A DNA stretch of 64,000 nt from Micromonospora sp. NBC_00421 (lineage in GTDB: Bacteria; Actinomycetota; Actinomycetes; Mycobacteriales; Micromonosporaceae), in the NCBI RefSeq assembly GCF_036017915.1, contig NZ_CP107929.1, positions 1,116,001-1,180,000 of the forward strand. The letters run 5' to 3'. Below are positions 28,963 through 37,982 of the stretch, piece by piece. The notes beneath the pieces are model-generated. The model saw nothing but the letters and a program-made list of their open reading frames with translations. It made no database searches and was not told the DNA's origin. Positions within the stretch are counted from its first letter, which is position 1. Every line of letters begins with the position of its first letter. The position numbers were made by a program, and so were the translations under genes.

Positions 28963-30795
28963 ATGCCTGACCTGGTCCTGGGGGTGTCCGCCCACTACCA
29001 CGACAGCGCCGCGGCGCTGCTTGCCGACGGGGTCCCGATCGCCGCCGCGCACGAGGAACGCTTCAGCCGGCGCCGGCACGACCCGGCGTTCCCGGCCGCT
29101 GCCGTCCGGTACTGCCTGGACTCAGCCGGGGTGGCGTTACCGGACGTGTCCACCGTGGCCTACTACGAGGACCCCGTGCTGAAGTTTCGGCGGGTGCTGG
29201 CCAGCTACGCGGGTGCGGCTCCCCGGGCCTTCCGGACGTTCCGCGACACGCTGCCGTCCTGGTTGTCCTGGAAGCTCGCCATACGCCGCGACATTCGCCG
29301 CCACCTGACCGACCTCGACATGGGCGAACCGCCGCGGATCGTCACCGGTCGGCATCACCTGTCGCATGCGGCCTCGGCGTTCTTTCCGAGCCCGTACGAG
29401 TCCGCCGCCGTGCTGGCGGTCGACGGCGTCGGCGAGTGGGCCACCACGACGCTGTGGCACGGCACCGGCACCCAGCTGCGCCAGCTCGCGGAACTGCGTT
29501 TCCCGCACTCGCTGGGCCTGCTGTACTCCGCGTTCACCTACTTCTGCGGGTTCAAGGTGGACTCGGGTGAGTACAAGCTCATGGGGCTGGCCCCCTATGG
29601 CACGCCACGCCACACGGACCTCATCCGGGAGCACCTGATCGACATCAAGCCAGACGGGTCGTTCCGGCTCGACCTGCGCTGGTTCGAGTTTCTGCGTGGC
29701 CGGGCGATGACCGGTCATGGCTTCGAACGGCTCTTCGGCGGGCCGCGCCGCGATCCCGAATCTCCGCTCACCGAGCGCGAGTTCGACCTGGCCGCGTCGG
29801 TGCAGCAGGTGACCGAAGACGTGGTCCTCCGGCTGGCGCGCACCGCACGCCAGCTGACAGGCGAGCGCAGGCTGTGCCTGGCCGGGGGAGTGGCGCTCAA
29901 CTGTGTGGCGAACGGCAGGTTGGCCAGCGAGGGGGTCTTCGACGAGGTCTGGATTCAGCCCGCCGCCGGTGATGCCGGCGGAGCGCTGGGCGCGGCTCTG
30001 TCCGTGGCGATGGCTCGCGGCGCATCCCGTGTGCACGTGGGCACCGGCCGCGACGCGATGTCCGGGGCGCTGCTCGGACCGGACTTCGACGGTGCCGAGA
30101 TCCGGGCCAGCCTGGAGCGCCGGGGGGCGGTCTACCGGACGCTGGGTCAGGCCGCCCTGATCGACCAGGTCGTCGCCGCGCTTGCTGCCGGCAAGGTGGT
30201 CGGCTGGTTTCAGGGCCGGATGGAGTTCGGGCCACGCGCTCTCGGGGCACGCTCGATCCTGGGTGACCCGAGGGACCCCGACATGCAGTCCAGGATGAAC
30301 CTCAAGATCAAATTCCGGGAGTCCTTCCGGCCGTTCGCACCGGCGGTGCTGGCGGAGGACGCCAAGGACTACTTCGACCTGAGCCAGGACAGTCCATACA
30401 TGCTCCTGGTGGCGAACGTATCCGCTGCGCGACGGTTGGACGTCGAGCCCACGAGCCGGTCCACGGGGCTGGATCTGCTGAGGATCCCGCGTTCATCGAT
30501 CCCCGCGGTCACCCACGTGGACTTCTCCGCCCGGGTGCAGCACGTCCGAGCAGACGACAATCCGCACTTTCATCGGTTGCTGACCGCGTTCAATCATGCG
30601 ACCGGATGCCCGGTCCTGGTGAACACGTCGTTCAACGTCCGGGGCGAACCGATCGTGTGTACGCCGGACGACGCCTACACATGCTTCATGCGTACCGACA
30701 TCGATCTGCTCGCGATCGGCGACCACCTGCTGGAGAAGGCGACGCAGCCTCCGTTGCAGGACGACGAATGGCGCTCGCGGATTCCGATGGACTAG
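28963..30795 (+). CDS. O-carbamoyltransferase (NodU/CmcH family)
   Basis: The 610-residue protein starts LVLGVSAHYHDSAAALL and carries EERFSRRRHD, the family hallmark. It has the TobZ/HypF-like metal and carbamoyladenylate region (GRHHLSHAASAFF, LAVDGVGEW) and a C-terminal carbamoyltransferase domain (GWFQGRMEFGPRALGARSI, VLVNTSFNVRGEPIV). Members move a carbamoyl group from carbamoyl phosphate, with ATP, to a hydroxyl of a sugar or natural product. ATG 28963 follows GGCGGAG. The final product of this set is therefore probably O-carbamoylated. A TTA codon lies at 29137, matching one in the SGNH gene upstream. Confidence 0.92.
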   Translation: MPDLVLGVSAHYHDSAAALLADGVPIAAAHEERFSRRRHDPAFPAAAVRYCLDSAGVALPDVSTVAYYEDPVLKFRRVLASYAGAAPRAFRTFRDTLPSWLSWKLAIRRDIRRHLTDLDMGEPPRIVTGRHHLSHAASAFFPSPYESAAVLAVDGVGEWATTTLWHGTGTQLRQLAELRFPHSLGLLYSAFTYFCGFKVDSGEYKLMGLAPYGTPRHTDLIREHLIDIKPDGSFRLDLRWFEFLRGRAMTGHGFERLFGGPRRDPESPLTEREFDLAASVQQVTEDVVLRLARTARQLTGERRLCLAGGVALNCVANGRLASEGVFDEVWIQPAAGDAGGALGAALSVAMARGASRVHVGTGRDAMSGALLGPDFDGAEIRASLERRGAVYRTLGQAALIDQVVAALAAGKVVGWFQGRMEFGPRALGARSILGDPRDPDMQSRMNLKIKFRESFRPFAPAVLAEDAKDYFDLSQDSPYMLLVANVSAARRLDVEPTSRSTGLDLLRIPRSSIPAVTHVDFSARVQHVRADDNPHFHRLLTAFNHATGCPVLVNTSFNVRGEPIVCTPDDAYTCFMRTDIDLLAIGDHLLEKATQPPLQDDEWRSRIPMD

Positions 30796-30833
30796 CGCCG
30801 TTCGCCTGCCTGCCAATCGTCGGAAGGAGCCTG

Positions 30834-30995
30834 ATGGGGACCGCTCTACTTGCCCTGGTGTATTACCTGTTGGTCACCCCGGTCGGTCTCGTGAGCCGGG
30901 TCGTCCACGACCCGTTGCGACGTCGTTGGAACCCGCACGCGTCGACCTACATGACCTATTTCACCGACCCTTCGGGAAGCCGCGACCGGGCTTGA
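30834..30995 (+). CDS. 53-residue membrane peptide, SxtJ-tail-like
   Basis: ATG 30834 follows AAGGAG at ideal spacing. The 53 residues start with one membrane helix (LLALVYYLLVTPVGLVSRVV), then HDPLRRRWNPHASTYM. The helix plus D-P-L-R-R-R-x-x-P pattern is the end of SxtJ-type membrane proteins, which accompany carbamoyltransferases in cyanobacterial saxitoxin loci and elsewhere. It probably assists or anchors the upstream enzyme; the role of the family is not established. Confidence 0.7.
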   Translation: MGTALLALVYYLLVTPVGLVSRVVHDPLRRRWNPHASTYMTYFTDPSGSRDRA

Positions 30996-31160
30996 AGTGG
31001 TGCCGTGGTTCGGTGACGCCCCGGCTCGGTGACGCCGGCTGGCACCGCATCACCGGCACGACCGACATCGCCCGCGCCACCCGCCAGGCCCCCCGTCGCT
31101 GACCCGGCCTGATCACCGCCGTGACCCGCAGCTACCTGACGACGCCATGCCCATGGCCCG

Positions 31161-32627
31161 CTACCGGACGACCGCCATGGTCCTCGAATCCTCGCTCGCC
31201 CTCACCAGACAGCCCTCGAAGTCCGCGAGGAACTGTTCGATCCGCGCCGCCGGTAGGTATCTGGTGTCGGCGCTGAGGGAAACGCGAGGAACAGCCGGCG
31301 GACCGAAAATCTTGAGAGAGAACCTGCACTGCAGCCACCCTGGATCGGCCTGCCATCTGAAGGACGTCTCCGCCGCCAGGCGACGGACGTCGGTGCTGTC
31401 TGCGGGCACCGCGACGGCGCTGTCTGCTGACGTCGACACGACAAGTTCGTCTTCCTGGGGCTGACTCGCCGCGGTCCAGACCGGCGGGCCGTCAGAGCGG
31501 GTGTCGTTGAAGTAACAGTCGCGTTGGACCACGCCGTCCTCCGCTTGCAGCCTTTCCACCGCCGCGTCCAAGTCCCGCTGGCGGTAGTACGCGTGCCAGT
31601 GTGCCTCGGCTGCGGCGCGGTCGGTCGCGGAGAGCAGGTCGTCGAACGTCCACGCCGCAGAGACGTCGAGCACGAAGAGGCCCTGCTGGCACATGTGCGT
31701 CACCATGCCCTGGTGGCCGGGCCAGAACCGGTTGCTGGTCAACGACTGCAGGTGGCACCGGTGCTGACCGGTCCAGCTGGTGAGCACGCACACGCAGGCC
31801 GCCTGTAGCACCGTGGATTCGCCGACGCCGTGCCGCGCGGCGAGGAGCCGGGCGGCCGCCCCGACCGCCGGCGACGTCAGCAGCGCGCTCCGGAACGCAG
31901 GGGTCTGAGGCGGTTCGGCCTCGGTGAACATCGACGATCGGACCCGCCCGATCTGCCTCGTCCAGTACTCCACGGACCTGGCCGAACGCCGTCGCGCGGC
32001 GGGAAGCAGCTGATTCCGGGCCAGATCCACAGGCTGCGGGACCTGGCCGGGGAGTTCCGCACCTTCCAACAGTTTGGCGAGATCCTCCCGGACGACGCTC
32101 AGCCCCTGCAGGTCGGCGGCGGAATGGCACAACGTCAGGAGGACGTGCTCTATGGCGCCGCCCCTCGTGACCAGGGCAACGCGCAGCGGGAGGTCACCCC
32201 GCGCGTAGTCGTACGCCATGGATCGCAGCCGGTGGGCAACCGCGTGGATCCCCGAACCTCCGGCCTCCACGACCTCGACGCGCAGGGCGCCGGAGCGCTC
32301 CACCGCCTGCCGATACTCGCCGTCGACAGCGAGGATCCTGGTCCGCAGTGATTCGTGCCGGTCGAGCAGGCGTCCGATCGCCGCCGCGATCGTGCGGGCA
32401 TCCTGCTTCAGCCCCGGCGGTACCGCGACAACCGTTCCGACGTTGAAGTGGCCCGGCGCGTTGCGTTGGATCGCGTCCCAGATGCCCTGTTGACCCCAGG
32501 TCAGCGGCGCCGTTTCGCCGCGTGCGCCGGAGAAGGATGCGGCGACTGCATACCCGGCGCCGGTCTGCTGATCTGTCGCGCCCTCACGAATAGGTGCGGC
32601 GTCGTGGTCTGGTGTCGAGTCCAGCAC
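31161..32627 (-). CDS. free-standing condensation-domain protein
   Basis: The 488-residue protein has the two-lobe chloramphenicol-acetyltransferase-like fold of NRPS C domains: TWGQQGIWDAIQR (C1-like), HESLRTRI (C2-like), and in place of the catalytic HHxxxDG the sequence LCHSAADLQG. The second His and Asp are kept, while the first His is Cys and the final Gly is shifted. It could still condense or acylate carrier-bound substrates, or act as a docking or cyclising domain. It is convergent with the carbamoyltransferase run and divergent from the radical SAM operon, whose carrier protein is the likely partner. Confidence 0.8.
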   Translation of the reverse strand: MLDSTPDHDAAPIREGATDQQTGAGYAVAASFSGARGETAPLTWGQQGIWDAIQRNAPGHFNVGTVVAVPPGLKQDARTIAAAIGRLLDRHESLRTRILAVDGEYRQAVERSGALRVEVVEAGGSGIHAVAHRLRSMAYDYARGDLPLRVALVTRGGAIEHVLLTLCHSAADLQGLSVVREDLAKLLEGAELPGQVPQPVDLARNQLLPAARRRSARSVEYWTRQIGRVRSSMFTEAEPPQTPAFRSALLTSPAVGAAARLLAARHGVGESTVLQAACVCVLTSWTGQHRCHLQSLTSNRFWPGHQGMVTHMCQQGLFVLDVSAAWTFDDLLSATDRAAAEAHWHAYYRQRDLDAAVERLQAEDGVVQRDCYFNDTRSDGPPVWTAASQPQEDELVVSTSADSAVAVPADSTDVRRLAAETSFRWQADPGWLQCRFSLKIFGPPAVPRVSLSADTRYLPAARIEQFLADFEGCLVRASEDSRTMAVVR

Positions 32628-32907
32628 CGCTACGACGCTACATCCTCACACTTCGATGGGGCAAGTGTGCTGCGGCGTGTGTGGCAGTCGCTCGTCGAGT
32701 GCGAAGAAAGTCGGTAAATCAATCGATGAACTTCGCTCGTGCTGCTAGGGTGATCGCAGAGATGCATCTACGGGGAAACGCGCGGGTTCGTGACTCGCGT
32801 GAGGGAGGTGCGTGACGCGCATCACTTCGGACAGTCTGGCTGTTCGGCAGCCACATCCAATCGACACCCATCCAGTGCCATCGCGCTGCGGCGCGACGAC
32901 TTCCTGA

Positions 32908-33915
32908 ATGGCTGTGAGCATGCTTTCTACCTCGGAAATCCGTGCTGCACTCGATGCTCGCGGATCGCGTCAGCAGGAACTATTCGCTGAGGCACGCCGC
33001 CTACGTGACAAGCACTTCGCGCGAAGCATCGTCCTCCGTGGGGTAATAGAAGTCACCAATGTCTGCCGCGTCAATTGCGACTACTGCCCCATGCGCCGCG
33101 ACAACACCCGGTACAACGACCGCTACTTCATGAGCAGCGACGAGATCGTCCAACGAGCTCGCGAGATTCACGAAGCCGGTATCGACGTCATCCTGCTGCA
33201 GGGCGGCGAGGCGCCGCGGGTGCTGGCTGCGGTCAAGGAGGCGATCGCGGCCATCAAAGAACTCTACGGAGGCCGCGTCGAGGTGCTGCTCAATCTCGGC
33301 AGCCTCACCAGGGATCAGTACTCCGAACTGCGACAGGCCGGAGCCACGAGCTACATCCTCAAGCACGAGACAAGCGACGCCGCCCTTCATGAGCAGGTTC
33401 GCGGGGAGACCCTGGAGTCCCGACTGGAGAGCCTGCGGGACCTGCTCGATCTGGGCTACAAGGTGGGCACCGGATTCATCTCCGACCTGCCTGGCCAGCG
33501 GATCGAGAGCATCGTCGACGACATCGAGCTCGCCGGGCGACTCGGCGTCCACATGTGTAGCGTGAGTCCCTTCGCCCCGGCACCGGACACGCCCCTCGCG
33601 GACCAGCCCAGCGGCTCCCTCGACCTCGCGCTCAACTCCATCGCATGCCTTCGCATCTGCTATCCACACCTGCTCATTCCGTCGGTGAGCGCGCTGGAGA
33701 AGGCGGACAGCGGAGGGCAGGCAAGGGGTCTGGAGGCGGGCGCCAACGTCCTGACGATCAACTTCACGGCGGAGAGCGATCGCCAGCGGTACCTCATCTA
33801 CGGAAAGAATCGGTTCGTCGTGCGGATGCAGCACGTGCAGGAGATCGTCCGCAACGCCGGCCTCGGCATCCGGGGTTCGATCTTTCTGCCCGACGGCGCG
33901 GGTCGTCCGGCATGA
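32908..33915 (+). CDS. radical SAM enzyme, HydE/PylB/BioB-like
   Basis: The 335-residue protein has the 4Fe-4S motif CRVNCDYC followed by PMRRDN. The C-x3-C-x-Y-C-x-x-R-R-x-N form is characteristic of the HydE/PylB group. A TIM-barrel with LLQGGE (SAM-binding GGE-like), GTGFISDLPGQ and a BATS-type C-terminal domain (SVSALEKAD..G..AGANVLTINF) follow. Known relatives make 3-methylornithine (PylB) or act in hydrogenase cofactor assembly (HydE). Here the enzyme leads an operon with an adenylating enzyme and a carrier protein, so it probably remodels an amino acid before activation. The start may be ATG 32908 or the internal ATG 32920. Confidence 0.85.
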   Translation: MAVSMLSTSEIRAALDARGSRQQELFAEARRLRDKHFARSIVLRGVIEVTNVCRVNCDYCPMRRDNTRYNDRYFMSSDEIVQRAREIHEAGIDVILLQGGEAPRVLAAVKEAIAAIKELYGGRVEVLLNLGSLTRDQYSELRQAGATSYILKHETSDAALHEQVRGETLESRLESLRDLLDLGYKVGTGFISDLPGQRIESIVDDIELAGRLGVHMCSVSPFAPAPDTPLADQPSGSLDLALNSIACLRICYPHLLIPSVSALEKADSGGQARGLEAGANVLTINFTAESDRQRYLIYGKNRFVVRMQHVQEIVRNAGLGIRGSIFLPDGAGRPA

Positions 33916-33943
33916 CCGGCAAGGAAGCGGCGGCTGCGGAGAG

Positions 33944-35236
33944 ATGACCTTTACTCGTCCAGCGCTGACCGCTCGCATCCTGGGTCGGGCGCCACAGCCC
34001 ATCGGGCTTCAGGAGCGGTGCGGAGCGCTCGGCCAGCGACTGACCGAAGCGGGTGTGCGAGCGGGCGACGTCGTGATGCTCGACGATCTGCGGGGGGAGG
34101 GCGTCGCTGTCGCGGCGATGGCACTGTGGAGCCGCGACGCGATTCCCCTGCCGTGCCTGCGCAGTTCCGACGCGCCGAGCGGCCTCGCCTCGTTTCGGAT
34201 CGAGGCGGACCTCACAGTGCACGCCGCGCGGTCGGGGCAACCCGTGCCGGAGGGACTCGGGACGACTGCCGTTCTTCACGTCAGCTCGGGCAGCACCGGC
34301 CGACCCAAAGTGGTGCGACGTGGCATCGCGAGCGTACTCATGGAGGCTGACGGCTACCAGGATGGTCTGTCGCTGAGTCAAGAGGACCGGTTGCTCGTCC
34401 CGATACCGCTGGCCCACTCGCTCGGCTGGGGTACGGCGATGAGCGGATTGCTGAGCGGCTGCGCTGTTGACGCACAACCCATGGTCCGGCCGTCCGCGGT
34501 GGCACGGAAGATAGACAGCGGCGCGGCGACGGTGGTGGCGCTGACTCCACTGGCCGCGCGACTTCTCGCCGGGACCACGCGCCATCCCGGTGGGCGTGTC
34601 CTGCGTTGCGCCTTCGTCGGTGCCGGTGCCGTCTCCGACCAACTGGACGAGGAATTCGGCGCGCGGTTCGGAGTCCAGTTGACGCGGGGATACGGGGCAT
34701 CGGAGACAGGTGGGACGTTCATCGGGAACCGGGGGATCGGCCGACCTGTTTCGGGCGTCAAGGTCGTCCATCCGCTACCCGGCCACTCTGGTGAGCTGCA
34801 GCTGCAGCTGGATGCTCCCGTCGAGGGCTACCTGGACTCCACCGAACCGCCCAGCTGTACCTGGCACACCGGTGATCTGGTGCACCACGACGCCGACGGT
34901 GTCGTGCGTTTCCTGGAGCGGCTCCGGCCCGCCATTCGCCTCAACGACCGGTTCATCGACGCCTACCACCTGGAGCGTGTGCTGCGGGGCGTCAACGGCG
35001 TCGAAGCCGTGCACCTTCTGACGACGGCCAGCCCGGACAGACCCGAGGTAGAGCGGCTCTACGCCGTGGTGGCAGGGGTCGACCCGAACGCGGCAGAGCT
35101 CGAAGCATGCCTGGCATCCCTGCCGGACGACGTTCCGATCCCACGGATCATCCGATGCGACAGCCTGCCGTCGGACGCGGTCGGCAAACCGGATCGGCAG
35201 AAGATCATCGCACTTGTCCGGGCGGGGGACGCATGA
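33944..35236 (+). CDS. compact AMP-forming acyl/aminoacyl ligase
   Basis: The 430-residue protein is shorter than a typical A domain (about 500) because its N-terminal part is reduced. It keeps VSSGSTGRPKVV (P-loop), RGYGASETGG (A5), WHTGDLVHHDADG (A7) and the catalytic lysine in AVGKPDRQKI (A10). It should adenylate a carboxylate and load it on the downstream carrier protein, whose ATG overlaps this gene's TGA. It lies 28 bases after the radical SAM gene, whose product it may activate. The substrate-binding residues are too divergent for me to predict specificity. Confidence 0.82.
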   Translation: MTFTRPALTARILGRAPQPIGLQERCGALGQRLTEAGVRAGDVVMLDDLRGEGVAVAAMALWSRDAIPLPCLRSSDAPSGLASFRIEADLTVHAARSGQPVPEGLGTTAVLHVSSGSTGRPKVVRRGIASVLMEADGYQDGLSLSQEDRLLVPIPLAHSLGWGTAMSGLLSGCAVDAQPMVRPSAVARKIDSGAATVVALTPLAARLLAGTTRHPGGRVLRCAFVGAGAVSDQLDEEFGARFGVQLTRGYGASETGGTFIGNRGIGRPVSGVKVVHPLPGHSGELQLQLDAPVEGYLDSTEPPSCTWHTGDLVHHDADGVVRFLERLRPAIRLNDRFIDAYHLERVLRGVNGVEAVHLLTTASPDRPEVERLYAVVAGVDPNAAELEACLASLPDDVPIPRIIRCDSLPSDAVGKPDRQKIIALVRAGDA

Positions 35237-35625
35237 GCCGGGAGGACCGGCGCCGTCGTGCATGCGGACACCTGGTCGCCGCGGCGGTCATCGACGCCTT
35301 GGCCGCGAGCGGCCCGCCGAGCTTCACCGAAGATGAGCTCATCCAGCACGAGGCGTTGCGGTTCCGGGACCTCGCGATGCTGGGCCTGAGTTCATTCGAC
35401 AGGATGGCGCTGGCCTCGCGGCTCGAGGATGAGACAGGTGTGGAACTGGACGACGAGGTGCTGACCGATCCGCGGCGTCGATCCGTCGCGAGCTGGTCGG
35501 AGTGCCTGTTTCTGGCTGGTGCCCTCCGGAAGGGGCACGCGGACCTGGGACATGACGACGAAGGTCGAGCGGCAGGTACTCGACGGGCCGACGAGCGAGG
35601 GCATCTGCCTGGCATGCACCCCTGA
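35233..35625 (+). CDS. acyl/peptidyl carrier protein
   Basis: ATG 35233 overlaps the ligase stop (ATGA), so the two are coupled. In the 130-residue protein, residues about 35-95 form a carrier domain with LAMLGLSSFDRMALASRLE; the Ser in LSS is the phosphopantetheine site. The extra N-terminal 30 residues and a charged C-terminal tail of about 35 residues are unusual for a carrier. It would hold the intermediate made by the radical SAM enzyme and ligase, with the nearby lone C domain a possible partner. Confidence 0.75.
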   Translation: MSREDRRRRACGHLVAAAVIDALAASGPPSFTEDELIQHEALRFRDLAMLGLSSFDRMALASRLEDETGVELDDEVLTDPRRRSVASWSECLFLAGALRKGHADLGHDDEGRAAGTRRADERGHLPGMHP

Positions 35626-35768
35626 ATCGAGCGACCCCTCGCCCGCCGCCCGACCTACCCGCCACCGCACCCCGCCCCCGACGCCGAGCACGCGCCGTAA
35701 GGACCGTCACGGCGGTCCGCAGACCGAACAGGGGCGAGGGGATCCCCTTCGTCGGCTCCACCGCCGGC

Positions 35769-35796
35769 TTGACAATCGAAACATACCGATTAATGC
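35769..35796 (+). promoter_or_regulatory. promoter with overlapping palindrome before the CBM2 gene
   Basis: TTGACA and TAATGC are 16 bases apart. AATCG at 35774 and CGATT at 35787 form an inverted repeat across the spacer, placed where a repressor would block RNA polymerase. Confidence 0.45.
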
Positions 35797-35899
35797 TGGT
35801 GCTCGCGAGGCGAACCGAACGATCACCGGCGTCCGGCGTCCGGCGTCCCTCGTTCCGTCGCGCTGCCGTGCGCCGACCCCCGGAGGAATCGCAGCCACC

Positions 35900-36403
35900 A
35901 TGGGACTGAAGAGCAGCCTTCTCGGTGTCACTGCGGCGGCCGTGACGTTTGCCGCAGCCCTGGACGGCACCGGCCTGCCGGCCACCGTGCCGACCAGCAC
36001 GACTCCGCCGCCCGGCAGCGCTCCGCCGCCCAGCATGACTCCGCCGGCGAGCACCGCGGTGCCGACCAACCCCCCGCCGAGCGGGGCCGCGTGCAACGTC
36101 CGCTATTCGGTCTACACCTGGGACACCGGCCTGACCAGCAGCATCACCATCACCAACACCGGCCTGACCACTGTCACCTCCTGGCGGCTGACGTTCCCGC
36201 TGCCCGCCGGGCAACGCATCACCAGCGACTGGAACGCGGTGTACTCGCCGTCCAGCGGCAATGTCACCGCCCGTGGCCTCGACGACCACGTCGTCATCGG
36301 GCCGGGTGCCGCGATCGCCATCGGGTTCGTGGCCACCCACACCGGTGGCACCGGCAGCCCGTCCTCGTTCGCCCTCAACGGGACGCCCTGCTCGCTCGGC
36401 TGA
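35900..36403 (+). CDS. small secreted CBM2 (cellulose-binding) protein
   Basis: I start at ATG 35900 (MGLKSSLLGV) with GGAGGA upstream, giving 167 residues. A signal-peptide-like N-terminus is followed by a Pro/Ser/Thr linker (about 30-65) and one CBM2 module: CNVRYSVYTWDTGLTSSI, ITNTGLTTVTSWRLTF, then SDWNAVYS and a final Cys that would pair with the first. No catalytic domain is attached, so it is either a free binding module or what is left of a glycoside hydrolase gene. The conserved Trp residues for sugar stacking are partly replaced (Tyr-Thr-Trp present). Confidence 0.75.
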   Translation: MGLKSSLLGVTAAAVTFAAALDGTGLPATVPTSTTPPPGSAPPPSMTPPASTAVPTNPPPSGAACNVRYSVYTWDTGLTSSITITNTGLTTVTSWRLTFPLPAGQRITSDWNAVYSPSSGNVTARGLDDHVVIGPGAAIAIGFVATHTGGTGSPSSFALNGTPCSLG

Positions 36404-36523
36404 GCTGCGGGCGGCCGGTCAGGGCGGCCGGGCCGGATCACCGTTGCCGACGTCACGGACGGCTCGGATCAACGCGCTGCGCGCCTGGCGACGAGTGGTC
36501 GCCCAACCAGCAGGGGGTGCGAC

Positions 36524-36556
36524 GGGCCGCCCGGCGAGGGGTGCGCCGGGCGGCCC
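36524..36556. terminator. 12-bp hairpin between convergent genes
   Basis: GGGCCGCCCGGC pairs perfectly with GCCGGGCGGCCC across a 9-base loop. It lies between the CBM2 gene and the convergent flavin monooxygenase gene. Confidence 0.6.
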
Positions 36557-36572
36557 GCCACGTGGGGAAGGC

Positions 36573-37757
36573 TCAGATGAACAGGGTGTTCGGACCCATG
36601 CCGCAGACGATCCGGCCGTACAACTCGGTGTTGGTGTCGGGGTTGATCAGCCCGTGCAGGCTCATCGCGTTGACGTCCCGCACGATCCGCTGGATCGGCA
36701 CGTCGCGGTAGATGGACGTGCCCCCACCGGCGGAGGCGAAGATGTCGACCGCCTCCTTGGCCAGCCGGGTCGCCCAGCCCTGGTCGGCGCGGACCCGGGC
36801 CCGCTGCTCGAGGGTCCACTCCGCGCCGGTGGCCGCGAAGCTGTCGACCAGGTCGGCGGCGTGGTACGCGTGGAACTCGGCCTGCTCGATCTTCATCAGC
36901 GCGGTGCCGACCTTCAGGTGGGTGATCGGGGCCTCGCTCTGGTTCTCGTACTCGGTGTAGGTGATCTTCCGGCCGGGCAGCCGGTCGAAGAACTCGTCGC
37001 GGGCGGACTTCGCCACGCCGACGACCGCCCCCACGCCGGAGGCCGCCGCGTTGAGCGCCGCCGGGGTACGCCAGACGGGCGAGTCGGCGTTGCCCTGCGA
37101 CAGGCCCTGCGGGATCATCGCCGCGCTCATCGGGATGATGTGGCTGCTCGGGACGAACACGTCCCGGGCCACGGTGGTGACGCTGCCGGTGGCGGTCAGG
37201 CCGGTGGTGTACCAGTCGTCGACGATCTCCAGGCTGCCGATCGGCACCAGCGCCATGATCGGCTCCGGCTCGGCGTCCGGGCGCAACACGACCACCGCGA
37301 TCTCCTGCCACTGCGCGTGGTGGGCCCCGCTGATGAAGTGCCAGCTGCCGTTGACGACGACGCCCCCGTCGGTGGGCACGGCCGTGCCGCCGACGCTGTT
37401 GGTGCCGCACACCCGGGTGTCGGGTACGGCGAACACCTCGTCCTGGGCCTCGTCGGGGAACAGGCCGGCGAGCCAGGTGGGAATCCACAGCACCGAGGTG
37501 ACCCAGGCGGTGCTGGCGTCGCCCCGGCCCAACTCGGTGGCGACGGCCACGAGCGTGCGGGTGTCCGCCTCGTAGCCGCCGTAGCGTCGGGGCGTGCGGA
37601 GCCTGAACAGCCCCGCCTCCTCGATCGCGGCGACCGTCTCGTCGTGGAGCCGACGATTCTCCTCCTGCCACGCCGCGTGCTTGCGGATCAGCGGGACTAG
37701 ACCCGCCGCACGCTGGACCAGTTCCTCGCGGGTGGGTGCTTCGGTGGTCGTGGGCAC
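36573..37757 (-). CDS. acyl-CoA-dehydrogenase-like (group D) flavin monooxygenase
   Basis: The 394-residue protein has the acyl-CoA dehydrogenase fold but resembles FMNH2/FADH2-dependent hydroxylases such as HsaA and ActVA-ORF5. Features include GLFRLRTPRRYGGYEAD, STAWVTSVLW, GTNSVGG..P..GG..VNGSWHFISG and a C-terminal FASAGGGTSIYRDVP. The general-base Glu of true dehydrogenases is not evident. Such enzymes hydroxylate aromatic or polyketide substrates using a separate flavin reductase; one is encoded at 59.7-60.2 kb, but linkage is unproven. It is transcribed away from the DUF899 gene with a 225-bp divergent region. Confidence 0.82.
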   Translation of the reverse strand: MPTTTEAPTREELVQRAAGLVPLIRKHAAWQEENRRLHDETVAAIEEAGLFRLRTPRRYGGYEADTRTLVAVATELGRGDASTAWVTSVLWIPTWLAGLFPDEAQDEVFAVPDTRVCGTNSVGGTAVPTDGGVVVNGSWHFISGAHHAQWQEIAVVVLRPDAEPEPIMALVPIGSLEIVDDWYTTGLTATGSVTTVARDVFVPSSHIIPMSAAMIPQGLSQGNADSPVWRTPAALNAAASGVGAVVGVAKSARDEFFDRLPGRKITYTEYENQSEAPITHLKVGTALMKIEQAEFHAYHAADLVDSFAATGAEWTLEQRARVRADQGWATRLAKEAVDIFASAGGGTSIYRDVPIQRIVRDVNAMSLHGLINPDTNTELYGRIVCGMGPNTLFI

Positions 37758-37982
37758 GTGTCCTCCTCAACGGGTGACCGGATCGACCGGGGTCGTGTCG
37801 GCCAGGCACCATCGACGCTGTCACACCCCGTGGGCCGTCACCTCTTCCGGATTGCTCGGTGTCGACTCATGACCAGTGGCGGAAGGGCACGAGCGGAGAA
37901 GTCGGCCGTTCGGGCCCGTGTCACGCTCGCAGGTGTCGCCCGGCCTGACCCCGGCCCGGCGGCGACCGTCTAGGGAGGAACG

